52,051 nt of DNA from assembly GCA_037176905.1 (NCBI GenBank), contig JBBBWG010009335.1:24819-76869 (forward strand), written 5' to 3'. This stretch comes from Azolla pinnata (lineage: Eukaryota > Streptophyta > Polypodiopsida > Salviniales > Salviniaceae). The notes beneath the pieces were generated by a model, which saw only the letters and a list, made by a program, of their open reading frames with translations, made no database searches and had not been told where the DNA came from. The position numbers were made by a program, and so were the translations under genes. Shown piece after piece: positions 29,966 to 41,307 of this stretch (position 1 is its first letter; every line of letters begins with the position of its first letter).

Positions 29966-32900
29966 ATGGCGAGGATGCGTTCTGCAGCTCGCCTCCTCGC
30001 TCCCGCCAGAGCCTTGTTCTCCCCCAACTACGCCCCCGATGCTCCTCCTCTCTCCTCGCCGTTTCTCGCCCGGCGTTCCTCGGGCTTCGCTCGAGCTAAA
30101 GAAGGCGAGGATTCATGGCGGGAGCGCATTGAGAAAATCAGGAACATCGGTATTTCTGCGCACATCGATTCAGGGAAGACCACTCTCACCGAGAGGATTC
30201 TGTTCTACACGGGACGAATCCATGAAATCCACGAAGTGAGAGGAAAAGATGGAGTTGGAGCGAAGATGGATTCTATGGACCTCGAGCGAGAGCGAGGTAT
30301 CACTATTCAGTCCGCTGCAACGCATTGTACATGGGGTGAACATCAGGTTAGTTCTCGGCGAATCCAAGAACTTTTTTTTATCTCTTTTTGCTATGACTAT
30401 GATTTGAAAAAATTCATACTTGTATTCCGTGGTGCTCAAGGTTTTGTCAGAACGTTAAATTTCCATTGCTTGGAATGGTAATATCATCATTAGCTCACGA
30501 AATGCTGGTCCTTTTTTTTGAATCAGTAACTATGATCACTTGGAATGCTTGTATCCTCAAGTTAGTCACTTTTTGTATTTCTTTTTGCTTATCTGTGTCA
30601 ACGGAGTATTGATCTCTTTTTGAAAGTTTTTCTGCATTCTTCTGCCTACATTGATTTCGAAATCTCTTTTTTACACTTTTGTTCCAACTATGGCAACCGT
30701 GTAGCCTTAGTTCATAAGGAAGGTCTCTTATGTTAGTGGTCGTCCTTACAAAATCCATTTTTTTATGGGTATTGTGTTCAGGCGTTTCAAAATTAATTTT
30801 GAGAGGTTTAGCTCATTGCTGCAATGATCTAATCTCAATCCATGAACTTTTAGGTTTTTTGTTATTGTTTCAACCACTGCAGAAGCACAGCGATAATTAA
30901 CTTTACAAAGCTCCTTTTTGCCAACCATATCTAACTTGCGGACTGAACGTCATCTCTGTTCTCCTATGCTAGAGTGTCTTCCACTCTATGATGGAATTAC
31001 TTGGCTGAGTGAACCTTTGGTATCTAAGTGTTCATAAGCCTTTTGTTCAAATTCTTGCAGTCACATGCGTGGCGAATTTTGGTATCTGTTTGTTTTCCCT
31101 GTAAGTCTATTGTTTCAACTAGTGTGATCACATTGATCATGAAATTCATTCCTGTTTAACTTTTGTATGGTTTAGATGTAGCTGTCACAATATAATTCCT
31201 CTGATATTTTAGTCCTTGTTAATTCTTTGGTTCTAAGAAGCTTAATCATTATGAATATCTGTTACCTGCTTAAACTTTGCATTTCATTCTCAAGGATGTT
31301 GGACATTGGTAGTTCTATTTTAACTAGAAATCTCTTTGCTATTTCGAACAAGATCTCAATTTGTTCTTCTTTAGTTGTAATATGTTGTTTCAATCAGTTG
31401 CTAAATCTCTAGATGCTGGAAATCTGCTTTCTCTTTCTTTCTTTATGTGCCGTTCTTTGAATTATTTCAAGTATTTGGGTGATCACAGTTCTCAGTTTGT
31501 TCTCTAGCAAAACATTTTCCTAACTATTTATATTACTTGGAAGGTTAATATTATTGACACCCCTGGACATGTCGACTTTACAATTGAAGTCGAGAGGGCA
31601 TTGAGAGTGTTGGACAGTGCCATTCTCGTGCTTTGTGGTGTTGGTGGAGTTCAAAGTCAGTCAATTACTGTGGATCGTCAAATGAGACGATATGAAATTC
31701 CTCGACTTGCATTCATCAATAAGTTAGATCGAACTGGTGCAGATCCCTGGAGAGTAATTGAACAGGTTCGTCCTGATGGTATTCCAAGTGCATTTTTGGA
31801 CCCTTGTATAACGAACTTAAACAATAATATCATCTGTGCACTCGATTAGATGAAATGTAATTTCATTCCATCTGTCATAGATGATAGTAAACGAGAGACC
31901 CTAAAACAATTCTTCACTCTTATGCATTACTTTTTGCTGTGTACTGGGTGAATTTTTACCAATATTTTCAGGTTGAATAACTCAAGTGAAAAGTAATTGA
32001 CCTACGAATTTGTTCTCTGCAGTTAAGAAAGAAGCTTCGTCACAATTGTGCTGCATTGCAGATTCCAATAGGGATTGAAAATGAATTTCGGGGTATAGTT
32101 GACCTTGTACAAAGCAAGGCAATGTATTTTTCTGGGGCACATGGGTAAGTCTTTGTACTGGTGGTTTCCACTTGTCCTGCTTTTGAGAATGTGGGTAACT
32201 AATATTACACATTTTTTCAAATGGCTTATGTAGAGAAATCATAACTCCAGCCGAAATTCCAACAGATCTTGTATCATTTGCTGCTGATAAAAGGCGTGAG
32301 CTCATTGAAGCACTATCAGAGGCCGATGATGAATTAGCAGAGAAGTTTTTGGCTGATGAACCTATAACTGCTAGTGAATTAATGGTAAGCCATAGTATCA
32401 AAAGAATTTTTTTGAGTTCAGGTTATTTGTGATTCATTTGTGGCTTTAAATATTGCAGGCAGCAATACGTCGTTCTGTCATCTCATTGAAGTTCTTTCCT
32501 GTCTTTATGGGCAGTGCTTACAAGAACAAGGCAGGTTATTCTCCTATATTCTGCTTGCAATCCACTGTTTATGCTTGGTCTACATGTTTGCAAGATGTGA
32601 TAGTAGAATCACCATATTGACACAAGTTGATGAACGGTGGCATGACGTTTTTAAAGCCTGGGGAATCTCTTATTCAAATTTCAGCCTCACTGTATGCTTC
32701 AGACCTAGATCTTTGTTTTGTAATTCCTGTAGACTGAGCTTCTAGATCATGTTCTATTAACAAGGGAGATGATGAAATTACCCATGGAGATATAATGGGG
32801 ACCTTTTCTAATGCTAGTTTTTTTAAACGTGCCATGGTAAAGGAAGTTTTTTCATAAGAAGTGTTCACGTTTCCCCAGTAGGCTCAGAATCATATCATGT

Positions 32901-35900
32901 CAAGAAAATTCATGTAACCCTCCTAGATTACGGAGAGCTCACTCTGGTTTTCTCCTTGTTCGTTGCCATATCTGACTCAGTGTTTATGTCATTGTCTGGT
33001 GCCGCAACAGACACCACCTAAAGTTGAATATTGGTGAGGAGTTGGTTCTGCAGTCTTACTGGGGTCATATGAACATGTACTTTATTGGATTCAATCAGTA
33101 AAATTTATAACTAGTATAGAAGTATTTCGGCTGTAAGAAAATTGTGAGGATGAAAATTATGGGTTTTCAGTGAACATGCTTTTTCAGAAGTCAAACTTTA
33201 TTCTGGTGTTCAAAAATTGATTGACCATACTTTTTGTTTGTGAATTTCAGGGTGTGCAACTTCTTTTAAATGGTGTGGTTGACTTTCTTCCGTGCCCTCT
33301 TGAAGTTAAAAATTTTGCACTTGATCAAAAAAAGAAAGAAGAAAAGGTTTGTTCATATGTGGGAAATAAACTCTGCATTCTAGGAGTGTATTATTGTACT
33401 TCATCAGTACTCGGAAATTCCGTCTATGGACTTCATTTACAGCCGTTTACTGGAATCTCTTTAGTAAGTTTCGATGCATGGAATGATTTCTATACAGGTG
33501 GCTTTAACTGGATCACCTACAAAACCACTTGTTGCACTTGCATTTAAGCTTGAAGAGGGACGTTTTGGACAGCTAACATACCTGCGGTATGTGTTTCATT
33601 GTAATTTAAAGCCTTTCTGTATGGTGGAACACGTCTGTTGTATTATTGAGATTATACTTTCACTTCAGTATTTATGAAGGTATTATTCGGAAGGGTGAGA
33701 TGATTGTGAACTCAAATACAGGGAAGAAGGTGAAGGTAGGTTTTATGATTTTATGCATTCTCAGCAATTTGAGTTATTCGAGTTGGAAAAACATGGAAAA
33801 CAAGAGGGAAGGAATTCTTACTTGCTTATCTGCACTTAAACATTATTTCAACAACTGGTTTTTTGCACCAAAATTAAGGCATTAAAAAAATTTCAGGTTC
33901 CTAGGCTTGTAAGGATGCACGCAGATGATATGGAAGTAAGTGTACTGTCCATCGCAAACGTTTTTAGTTCTCACTATCTTTTTGAGAATGTTTTCAGAAA
34001 ATTTCTATTGCATTGATCCTAGGATATTCAAGAGGCTGGTACTGGAGAGATTGTGGCTGTGTTTGGTATTGATTGTGCATCAGGTAATACCATTTTCTGG
34101 GAGAACAAATTTGATTATCTTTTTTCAACTGCATTGGAAAATAAAATGGGTGTTTCATATTACAGGTGACACTTTCACAGATGGTTCTATAAAGTACACA
34201 ATGACTTCTATGAATGTTCCAGAGCCAGTTATGTCATTAGCAATTAATCCATCTAACCGTGATTCTACAGCAAATGTGAGTAATATGTTGGTTTTATACC
34301 TTTTTGACCTGGACAATGTACTGACAGCATCATAATTGGAAATAAGTGAACATTATTGATTTCACTGGCTTCTCTATGACTGATACATCTTTATGCGACT
34401 TATTAGACTATCTGGCCTAATTTTGTCAGCTCCAAAATAGTAGATAGTGGTTCATCTATTGTTATAGTTCAAAAACTGTTCAGATCCAGTTATTGTCTAT
34501 ATTGAATACAATTTCATATGCTGGATTATTTAAAATTCTGAAATGTTTCTGTTTGTTTACCAGTTTTCAAAAGCTCTCAATAGATTTCAAAGGGAAGATC
34601 CAACGTTTCGTGTTAGCTTAGATCCTGAGAGTGGACAGGTAAGGTTTAAATACCTTCCCATGATAGTTACAGACAGTGTTTGGAGCCAATACTGAATACA
34701 TATGAGCACATTTTCCCAGACAATCATCTCTGGCATGGGAGAGCTACATCTGGATATTTATGTTGAGCGCATGCGACGCGAGTACAAGGTAAACTGAGAT
34801 TTGTTTTATGGACTACGGAGTAATTTATGGATTGGCTTACAAATATGGAATCAGGTTGAATCAACTGTTGGTAAACCTCAAGTAAACTTCCGGGAGACTA
34901 TTACACAACGTGCTGAGTTTGATTATCTTCATAAGAAACAAAGTGGTGGGCAGGGTCAGTACGGACGAGTTATAGGGTATTTCCACGATAACACTTGATT
35001 TTGATGTGTGGTTATGTAGGAGTCAGAAGGTGTGCATAATAATTGGTATATGCTTGGTGTTGTTGAAGGTACATTGAACCATTGCCCGAGGACTATGATA
35101 AAAAGTTCGAATTTGATAACCAGATGATCGGGCAAGCTATCCCATCCAATTATATTCCGGCAATTGAAAAAGGCTTTATAGAAGCAGCAAACTCGTAAGA
35201 CATCATTGCTTTATTGCTAATATAAACTGTTTCACTATATTCTGGAAGTAATTCCGTAACTTCTTTTTGATATGTAGAGGTTCACTTATTGGTTTCCCTG
35301 TGGAGCGACTGCGTGTAGTTTTACTTGATGGTGCAGCACATACAGTGGATTCTAGTGAACTTGCCTTCAAATTGGCAGCTCTTTATGCATTCCGTCAGGT
35401 TGGTTGTCTAAATATAAAATGATCCCAAAATATTGCTTTTTTATGCAATCCATCTTTCTAATAAATAAAACCTGAACATGCTTGTGGTTTTTAGTGCTAT
35501 GACGGAGCCAGCCCGACTATATTGGAGCCTGTGATGACAGTGGAATTGAAAGCACCTGTGGAATTCCAAGGCAGTGTGACTGGTGATTTAAATAAGTATG
35601 TTGTTTTCTTGTAGAATGCCTTCATAACATGTATGCATGCAGAAAAGTACATTTTTTTTTGTTCAGCATGGTGGTTTGTTCAGAGATTATGTACTTGACT
35701 AGAGTGCACTTACAGTTTGTATTGCAATATTATTTTTATATTCCTTTTTATCATCGTTTTCTTCGTTCTCTTTGTTTTTTCTTAGACCATATATTCTGTT
35801 GCCATAGTTCAATTATATGCAGTTATGCATGTCATGCATCAAGATCAATCTTGTCCCGTTTATGTCATGGTTGCAAGTATCTTATAGATATGAACTTATC

Positions 35901-37200
35901 TTGCGTTTAGTGCAAAGTTTCCTTTTTTCATCCTTGTACCTAGTGATTGTTGACTGTTTTTTGCAATGATGATTAATTTTATAGGGTTAATATGCATTTG
36001 CGACTTCAAGATCACATTTATATGTCTCTATCGATTGTCTCTTTGACTACAGGCGCAAAGGAATCATTGTTGGCAGCGCACAAGAAGGAGATGACTGTGT
36101 CATAACAGCTCAGGTAGTTTATCATTCCTTGTTTATCTTACAAATATTCACAATCATGCACATAAAAAATGTGAGTTGATAATGCATCAAACGTAGTATG
36201 AGATGGATGAGAAACCTGTAGTACTAGTACAGAGTTGAGGGAACCAGACATGGTGATAGATAGAGAGAGAATTTTCCTTACAGGTTCCATTGAACAACAT
36301 GTTTGGTTACTCTACTGCATTACGCTCGATGACACAGGTAATTCTCTACATTGATGATCTATGATTTCATATCCATTGATGTATGTACGCACATTGAATG
36401 ATTGAGTACAGCAAATCCTTTCCTAAGTAACTTTTGAGTTCCAAAGAAAGAGAATATGATTAAATTTGTAAACTGATGTTACTTATCAAAGTAGAAAACC
36501 ATGGACACTCTATGTTCTATTACACTCATTCATTGCACTTATGTGCCCTTTGAGTAGCTTTGATGTGAACCATTCTGTGTATACACAGGCACAGTTAATT
36601 TAATATAGAGCCATAACCACTTATACATGATATGCTTATATCTGGTGACACTAGTACATAGGGTTCTATATATAGCACTTACTTCACTCATACTTTACAT
36701 GATCTTCTCTGCTCCTATGTGTGCTTCTGCTTGTGATAATCCACTGTCCCTTTCTCCTTCTCTACCTGTTGTTTCTGTTTCCGCCTCCTTGTGCACCTTA
36801 GTAGTGAAAACTGCTGTGGAGCATAGGAATTAAATTCTGACACTCAGTGAGGATCCCCACTAGGCCTCTTGTGCTCCAACTTCCGTTGTGTTAAATTCTT
36901 AGTCGTGGGGTCCTTGATGAATGGTCCTAAATAATGTTGCGGAGTTTGTGCTGTCAATTCTCTCTGAAATAGTAGTTAGGCTTGAGGTTGAAACTTTTCA
37001 TTCTTATGCATAGTCAGTTGTAACTGTTTTCGTTGATAATTAGTCTGCCTAATCAGCTGTACATGCATATTTTGATGAGCGAAAAATCTTGTTTTATGCA
37101 GGGCAAAGGAGAGTTCACTATGGAGTATCTGCAACATGCTCCTGTTCCCAAGGATACTCAACAAAAACTAGTATTAGAGCTAAAGAAGACCAAATCCTAG
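29966..37200 (+). CDS. MEFG1: Mitochondrial elongation factor G, 20 exons
   Basis: Exons: 29966-30346, 31544-31765, 32023-32144, 32234-32384, 32459-32530, 33251-33346, 33498-33586, 33669-33735, 33897-33935, 34023-34083, 34166-34275, 34564-34638, 34720-34788, 34855-34976, 35069-35194, 35278-35398, 35495-35595, 36053-36113, 36284-36337, 37102-37200. They sum to 2238 nt, a 745-residue protein, close to the usual length. EF-G drives GTP-dependent translocation on mitochondrial ribosomes. The Arg/Ala-rich N-terminus fits a presequence. GTPase motifs are intact: AHIDSGKTT (G1), '[11 protein letters not shown]' (switch region), DTPGHVDF (G3), NKLD (G4). Later domains show '[14 protein letters not shown]', '[19 protein letters not shown]' and '[13 protein letters not shown]'. 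The intron after 32530 must use a GC donor to keep the conserved 'KNKGVQ' junction. Exon 9 is only 39 nt. Confidence 0.96.
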
Positions 37201-38388
37201 GACTAAAATTTTTACTACATTTGTTCATTGCAATGCCGGTAAAACTCATTGCCCTTGGTTGTTAAATGTGCATCCCTTGTAATAATATCTAATTTAAAAC
37301 CACTGGGATGCACAAAATTATATTCAAATTTTGATCTGAGCAATAAATATTGAACTATTATTGAACATTCTCACTTGAGTTTAACATTGGACAAAGAAGA
37401 GTATCAAAAAACAGCTATTTGGTGTTATGCGGCTGCAAGACGCAAGGCATGGAAGCAACAATCCCTAGTAATGTGCATAAGCGAGGCGTGTATCAAGATA
37501 CAACATATATTACAATGGGGAACTGATATAAGTAGGCCTTTCTGCTTAGTGTGTCGACTCTCAATGTAAGAGTGCTACGGTCTTTTTTCTCCCTTAGTTT
37601 TGATGCTGGAATGTTGAAGCAAACCATTGATGTGTGGTCATCAGCTGGTCCAAATCCTTTTGTACATCACAATGTAGTAAGAAACAGCAAGAGTGTGTTT
37701 TTTTCTGTATGTTCCAATGATATCATTTCTGTTACAAGAATTGTGTAATTTGGAAGCATTGATCGAGGGATACCACCATGTTCATGATCTCTAGATCACA
37801 TTGATATTTAAGACGCTGCTTGTTCGGACTGATCAGTTTGTGCTTGAATGAAATGGTGTTGATCGGACTGATCGGTTTGTGTGCTTGAATGATACTGATG
37901 TTGGCTTTTAACTTAGGCATTCACATGAATCTTTTTCTTATTTTTGTCCACAATGTATGTCTTCACAAGATCAACATATAAGTTAAGTGAGAAGCAAAAC
38001 TTGTGCATTTGAGCTCAAAGCCACGAGGATTACTAGAATCGCAAAGCTTGCCTCACGGAGGCTCTCGAATGAGCTTCTTGCGAGCTTGTGTGGTATGATT
38101 CTGGCGGTTACATCTTGCATACAATAATATTCATCTAGGGCATCGATTATTTCTGTCGCCTATGCACGAAATCTTGATGCCGAATCCTACTTCCAACAAT
38201 CGATTGATGCGCACCAAATAATCCAAGCTTAATCGATCGAGCTTAATCGAGAAATGTTTCCTATCCATGTTGATGATTAATTACGTTGGCGTCTAGCAGA
38301 TGCAACCCCATTGGGATGAAGATGCTCCAAAGTTTATTTTTCTTCATGAAGAAAATGGAGTTCAAAATCTCTCAGTTTTAGAACAAAC
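37201..38388. other. Intergenic between the mEF-G and C1-FDX genes
   Basis: No supported gene. A short tandem duplication near 37824-37895 repeats 'CGGACTGATCAGTTTGTG' and 'CGGACTGATCGGTTTGTG'. Several ATCGATCG/TTAATCGA words appear around 38210-38260. Confidence 0.45.
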
Positions 38389-38490
38389 AGAGAAGAAGAA
38401 GAAGAAGAAGAAGAAGAAGAAGAAGACGAAGAAGACGACGACGAAGACGAAGAAGAAGAAGACGACGACGACGACGACGACGACGACGAG
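38389..38490 (+). repeat. GAAGAA/GACGAC purine-rich repeat in the C1-FDX leader
   Basis: A (GAA)n tract grades into (GAC)n and ends about a dozen bases before the ATG at 38503. It probably lies in the 5' untranslated leader. The in-frame reading (poly-Lys, poly-Thr) is an artefact. Confidence 0.85.
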
Positions 38491-38502
38491 GAGCTGAACG
38501 CC

Positions 38503-38991
38503 ATGGCGGCCGCTAGGTTTGCCGGTCGCAGGCTCCCCGCCTTCGCTTCCGCATTCCGTGTCTCCCCCTCCCGCTTCGCCGCCTCCTCCTCCTCCTCTGC
38601 TGCCGCCTCTCTCCCGAATGCCTCCCGCCTCGTCTCCGAGCGAATCGTGGACCTCACTGCTATCGACGTGGACGGCGTCCGCCATGCCGTCAAAGGATTG
38701 ACCGACCACACGCTCCTCCGAGCTCTCATGAACCATCGCTTGATCGATCCCGAGTCCCACAGGCTCGATGACATAGCCGCGTGTACCGCTGAGTGTCGTG
38801 TCATGGTGGCTTCCGAATGGCTTGACAAGCTCCCCCCGCGCTCTGATGATGAGTATGACACGCTAGTTGCTTCTGCTGGGAAGGGGAAAGTGGATCGCCA
38901 CGATCGTCTTGCTTGCCAGATTGTCCTCACTGCAGATCTGCGGGGTATGGTTGTTGCTGTTCCTGAGCCCAAGCCATGGCGGATCCCTTAA
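38503..38991 (+). CDS. C1-FDX: Complex I bridging ferredoxin-like protein (C1-FDX type), intronless
   Basis: A 162-residue protein with a presequence rich in Arg, Ala and Ser (about residues 1-40). The mature part carries 'DLTAIDVDGVRHAVKGL', 'TLLRALMNHRLIDPESHRL', 'DDIAACTAECRVMVASEWL', 'DRLACQIVLTADLRGMVVAV' and ends 'PEPKPWRIP'. This matches plant mitochondrial proteins annotated as 2Fe-2S ferredoxin-like (Arabidopsis At3g07480), seen in plant complex I structures as C1-FDX bridging the carbonic anhydrase domain and the matrix arm. Only three Cys are present in the ferredoxin-like core, one fewer than a standard 2Fe-2S site. Start choice is clear: first ATG after the GAC repeat, good context (GCCATGGCG). 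Confidence 0.9.
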   Translation: MAAARFAGRRLPAFASAFRVSPSRFAASSSSSAAASLPNASRLVSERIVDLTAIDVDGVRHAVKGLTDHTLLRALMNHRLIDPESHRLDDIAACTAECRVMVASEWLDKLPPRSDDEYDTLVASAGKGKVDRHDRLACQIVLTADLRGMVVAVPEPKPWRIP

Positions 38992-39671
38992 GCTGGACAA
39001 ACCACACTTTTCGTTGATCATTTCTCTTTGCTTTCATGATTCTTGGCGTAGAAGTGGAATTTGGTGAACACATTTCTTATGTTTTCTGTAACTTCGTACT
39101 CTTATATTATGTTCATTCTGCTCTTAGCAAGAGAGAACAAACTGAGACTTTTTCCAGTCGAATAAGGAAGAAATTTTGCTTCTATATAATTCACTAGGGC
39201 ATGCTGAGCATGAGGCATCTGATTCTTGTTATACAAGTAGCTTATCCCTGAAGTTTTTGTGTAAACTTATGGCAAATTTGAGGGAAATCCAATCCATTCC
39301 CAGGTAAATAATGATATTTGTGATGATCCTGTCTTTCTCTGTTTTAGGACATGACAACTGATGGCTGTTTTGATTCTTTTTGTTTCAATTGGGGTGCTAA
39401 TATTGCACATGAAAACGCATGTTTGAAATGCAGACGTTGTTCATCCCAATGTGATACCATTCTTGTCACGAATTTGAGGAAAAACATCAAATAGTACTTG
39501 TTTCTTTGCGGCCAGATTTATTTCCAGGAAGATTACTATTGATTTGGAGATGTGTTTCCACTCATGATATTGATATCTGAGTGTTGGTAATATCTAACAT
39601 GATCTTTGAAATTGTTTTGCCACTTTTTGTATTGTTTGTTTTGATAAGCCTTTGCTGATCGATCGTATTAT
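38992..39671. other. 3' flank of C1-FDX, intergenic
   Basis: AT-rich sequence holding the C1-FDX 3' UTR and spacer. I see no gene, RNA or clear mobile element here. Confidence 0.45.
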
Positions 39672-40201
39672 TGATTCTTTGTCATTTATGAAATATTTTT
39701 ATGGACAGGAAGGTCCTTAACTATACAGCCAGACGATAACACTCTGGANNNNNNNNNNNNNNNNNNNNNNNNNNNNNNNNNNNNNNNNNNNNNNNNNNNN
39801 NNNNNNNNNNNNNNNNNNNNNNNNNNNNNNNNNNNNNNNNNNNNNNNNAATGCAAACTCAAGTTCATAATATAAAACATGATTTGGTATCAGGGATTATG
39901 GAATCCATATTTCCTATGGTCTTTTGTTTGTGAACACTGATTCTTTGTCATTTATGAAATATTTTTATGGACAGGAAGGTCCTTAACTATACAGCCAGAC
40001 GATAACACTCTGGATTTGCTTCTTTAGAAGGCGGGTTATTCATCTTGTAGTGTGCTCTTATTCTTCAGTGATCACAGGCAGCCTGTATGTGTGCAATTGC
40101 ATGGATGGATTAATGCAAACTCAAGTTCATAATATAAAACATGATTTGGTATCAGGGATTATGGAATCCATATTTCCTATGGTCTTTTTGTTTGTGAACA
40201 C
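39672..40201. repeat. Roughly 264-bp tandem duplication interrupted by an assembly gap
   Basis: The 77 bases at 39672-39748 before the gap are repeated at 39938-40014, and the 89 bases after the gap (39849-39937) are repeated at about 40112-40201 with one extra T. The unit seen intact is 39849-40111. The run of 100 N at 39749-39848 falls where the first copy should hold the equivalent of 40015-40111. Confidence 0.9.
39749..39848. other. Assembly gap (100 N)
   Basis: Exactly 100 undetermined bases, the conventional placeholder for a gap of unknown size. It sits inside a tandem repeat, which is probably why the assembly broke. Confidence 0.99.
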
Positions 40202-41307
40202 GATTCGTCATTTTTAAGGTAATGTGCACAATAGCTCACAAATCTCTACATGCGTTGCTTTGTGAGTTGAAATAATTTGTAGTTTTTAAATAGTAGCGAG
40301 AACATTTCAAACATCTTACAATTTCGAATAGATAGATCCCAAAATGTCGTATCACAATCACTTTGGTGGGTTTGTGATGCGAGCTCGACCTTGAATCGAA
40401 CCATTAAAACTAGTATTAGCATCTATAATAAACAACTCGGGAGCATGGTGCAAGGGGTACAAAGCGTTAGGGGTAACCCATGTGCAAACCGAGGATCCTT
40501 TATGGCAATGGCAAGTCCTTGGAGATGTTCAAACGTTGACCGGTAATGTACAAAATGTTTTGCAGGAAACCATCAAATTTGGGACAATGTATGGACATCT
40601 GCTTTCTTGGGTATTTCTGTCCCAACTCTTTACATAGAGGTCCAACATCAAACACAAGCTATAGCTCTCCATCTCTTTCTCTCGATATGAAACAACATTG
40701 CCAGACTTTTGAAATCAAATATGTATGGGGGGAACTCATCGTTGCTAGAATGCCCCGAAGTCGGAGATCCAGGATGCAAGCACGAGTGTTTAGTTACATT
40801 GTTATCCAGTGGATTCGAAACGGCGTCAAGTTTGCGATCGATCGAAATCCCGATGGTTTCGATTCGATCGACATTTTTAAGGTTTACCAAAATTGTGGCC
40901 ATTTCATGTTCATGTGGAAATTCCATGATGCATTGAAGGGAGATGTGGAAGCCTGACGCCATGGATCTGCAATCCTCCTCTTCCGCCTTTCACAAGATTC
41001 TAATGGCACCGGCTAGATTCATTCCCCTGCAGAGCTTCAGATGGAGCCCGTACAGAATGCCTCACAGAAGAAAAGAGCGCCTTCAGTTGTGCCCGGGGTG
41101 GCCAAGTCTCTTGAAATGAGCATTTGAGAGGAAGGTTTTGGTCAGGGGTTTAGGTTTTCAGGGGGAGTTCCCTGAGCCCTGCTGCTATACCATAACCCCC
41201 CCTAAACCTAATGGATCCTGCTGCGTCCTATGCCGCTGTGCCTAACCCCCTGAAGTCATAAAAACATTCGACGATTGAAGCATTTGGTTATCATCGATTG
41301 CTTCAAA
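40202..41307. other. Intergenic region before the long PPR gene
   Basis: No supported gene. Both strands have open frames at 40546-40962, but neither shows a domain I know. A stretch near 40445-40490 loosely resembles a Pol III promoter head. Telomere-like but imperfect words (GGGGTTTAGGTTTT, CCCCCCTAAACCTAA) occur at 41150-41215, just upstream of the PPR gene. Confidence 0.4.

Noticed and set aside
38300..38497. Lys/Thr-rich frame before C1-FDX
   Set aside because: It is the (GAA)n(GAC)n leader repeat read out of frame.
40546..40962. 136- and 104-codon frames on opposite strands
   Set aside because: Neither shows a domain, both occupy the same DNA, and no splice or start context supports a gene; may be an old interspersed repeat.
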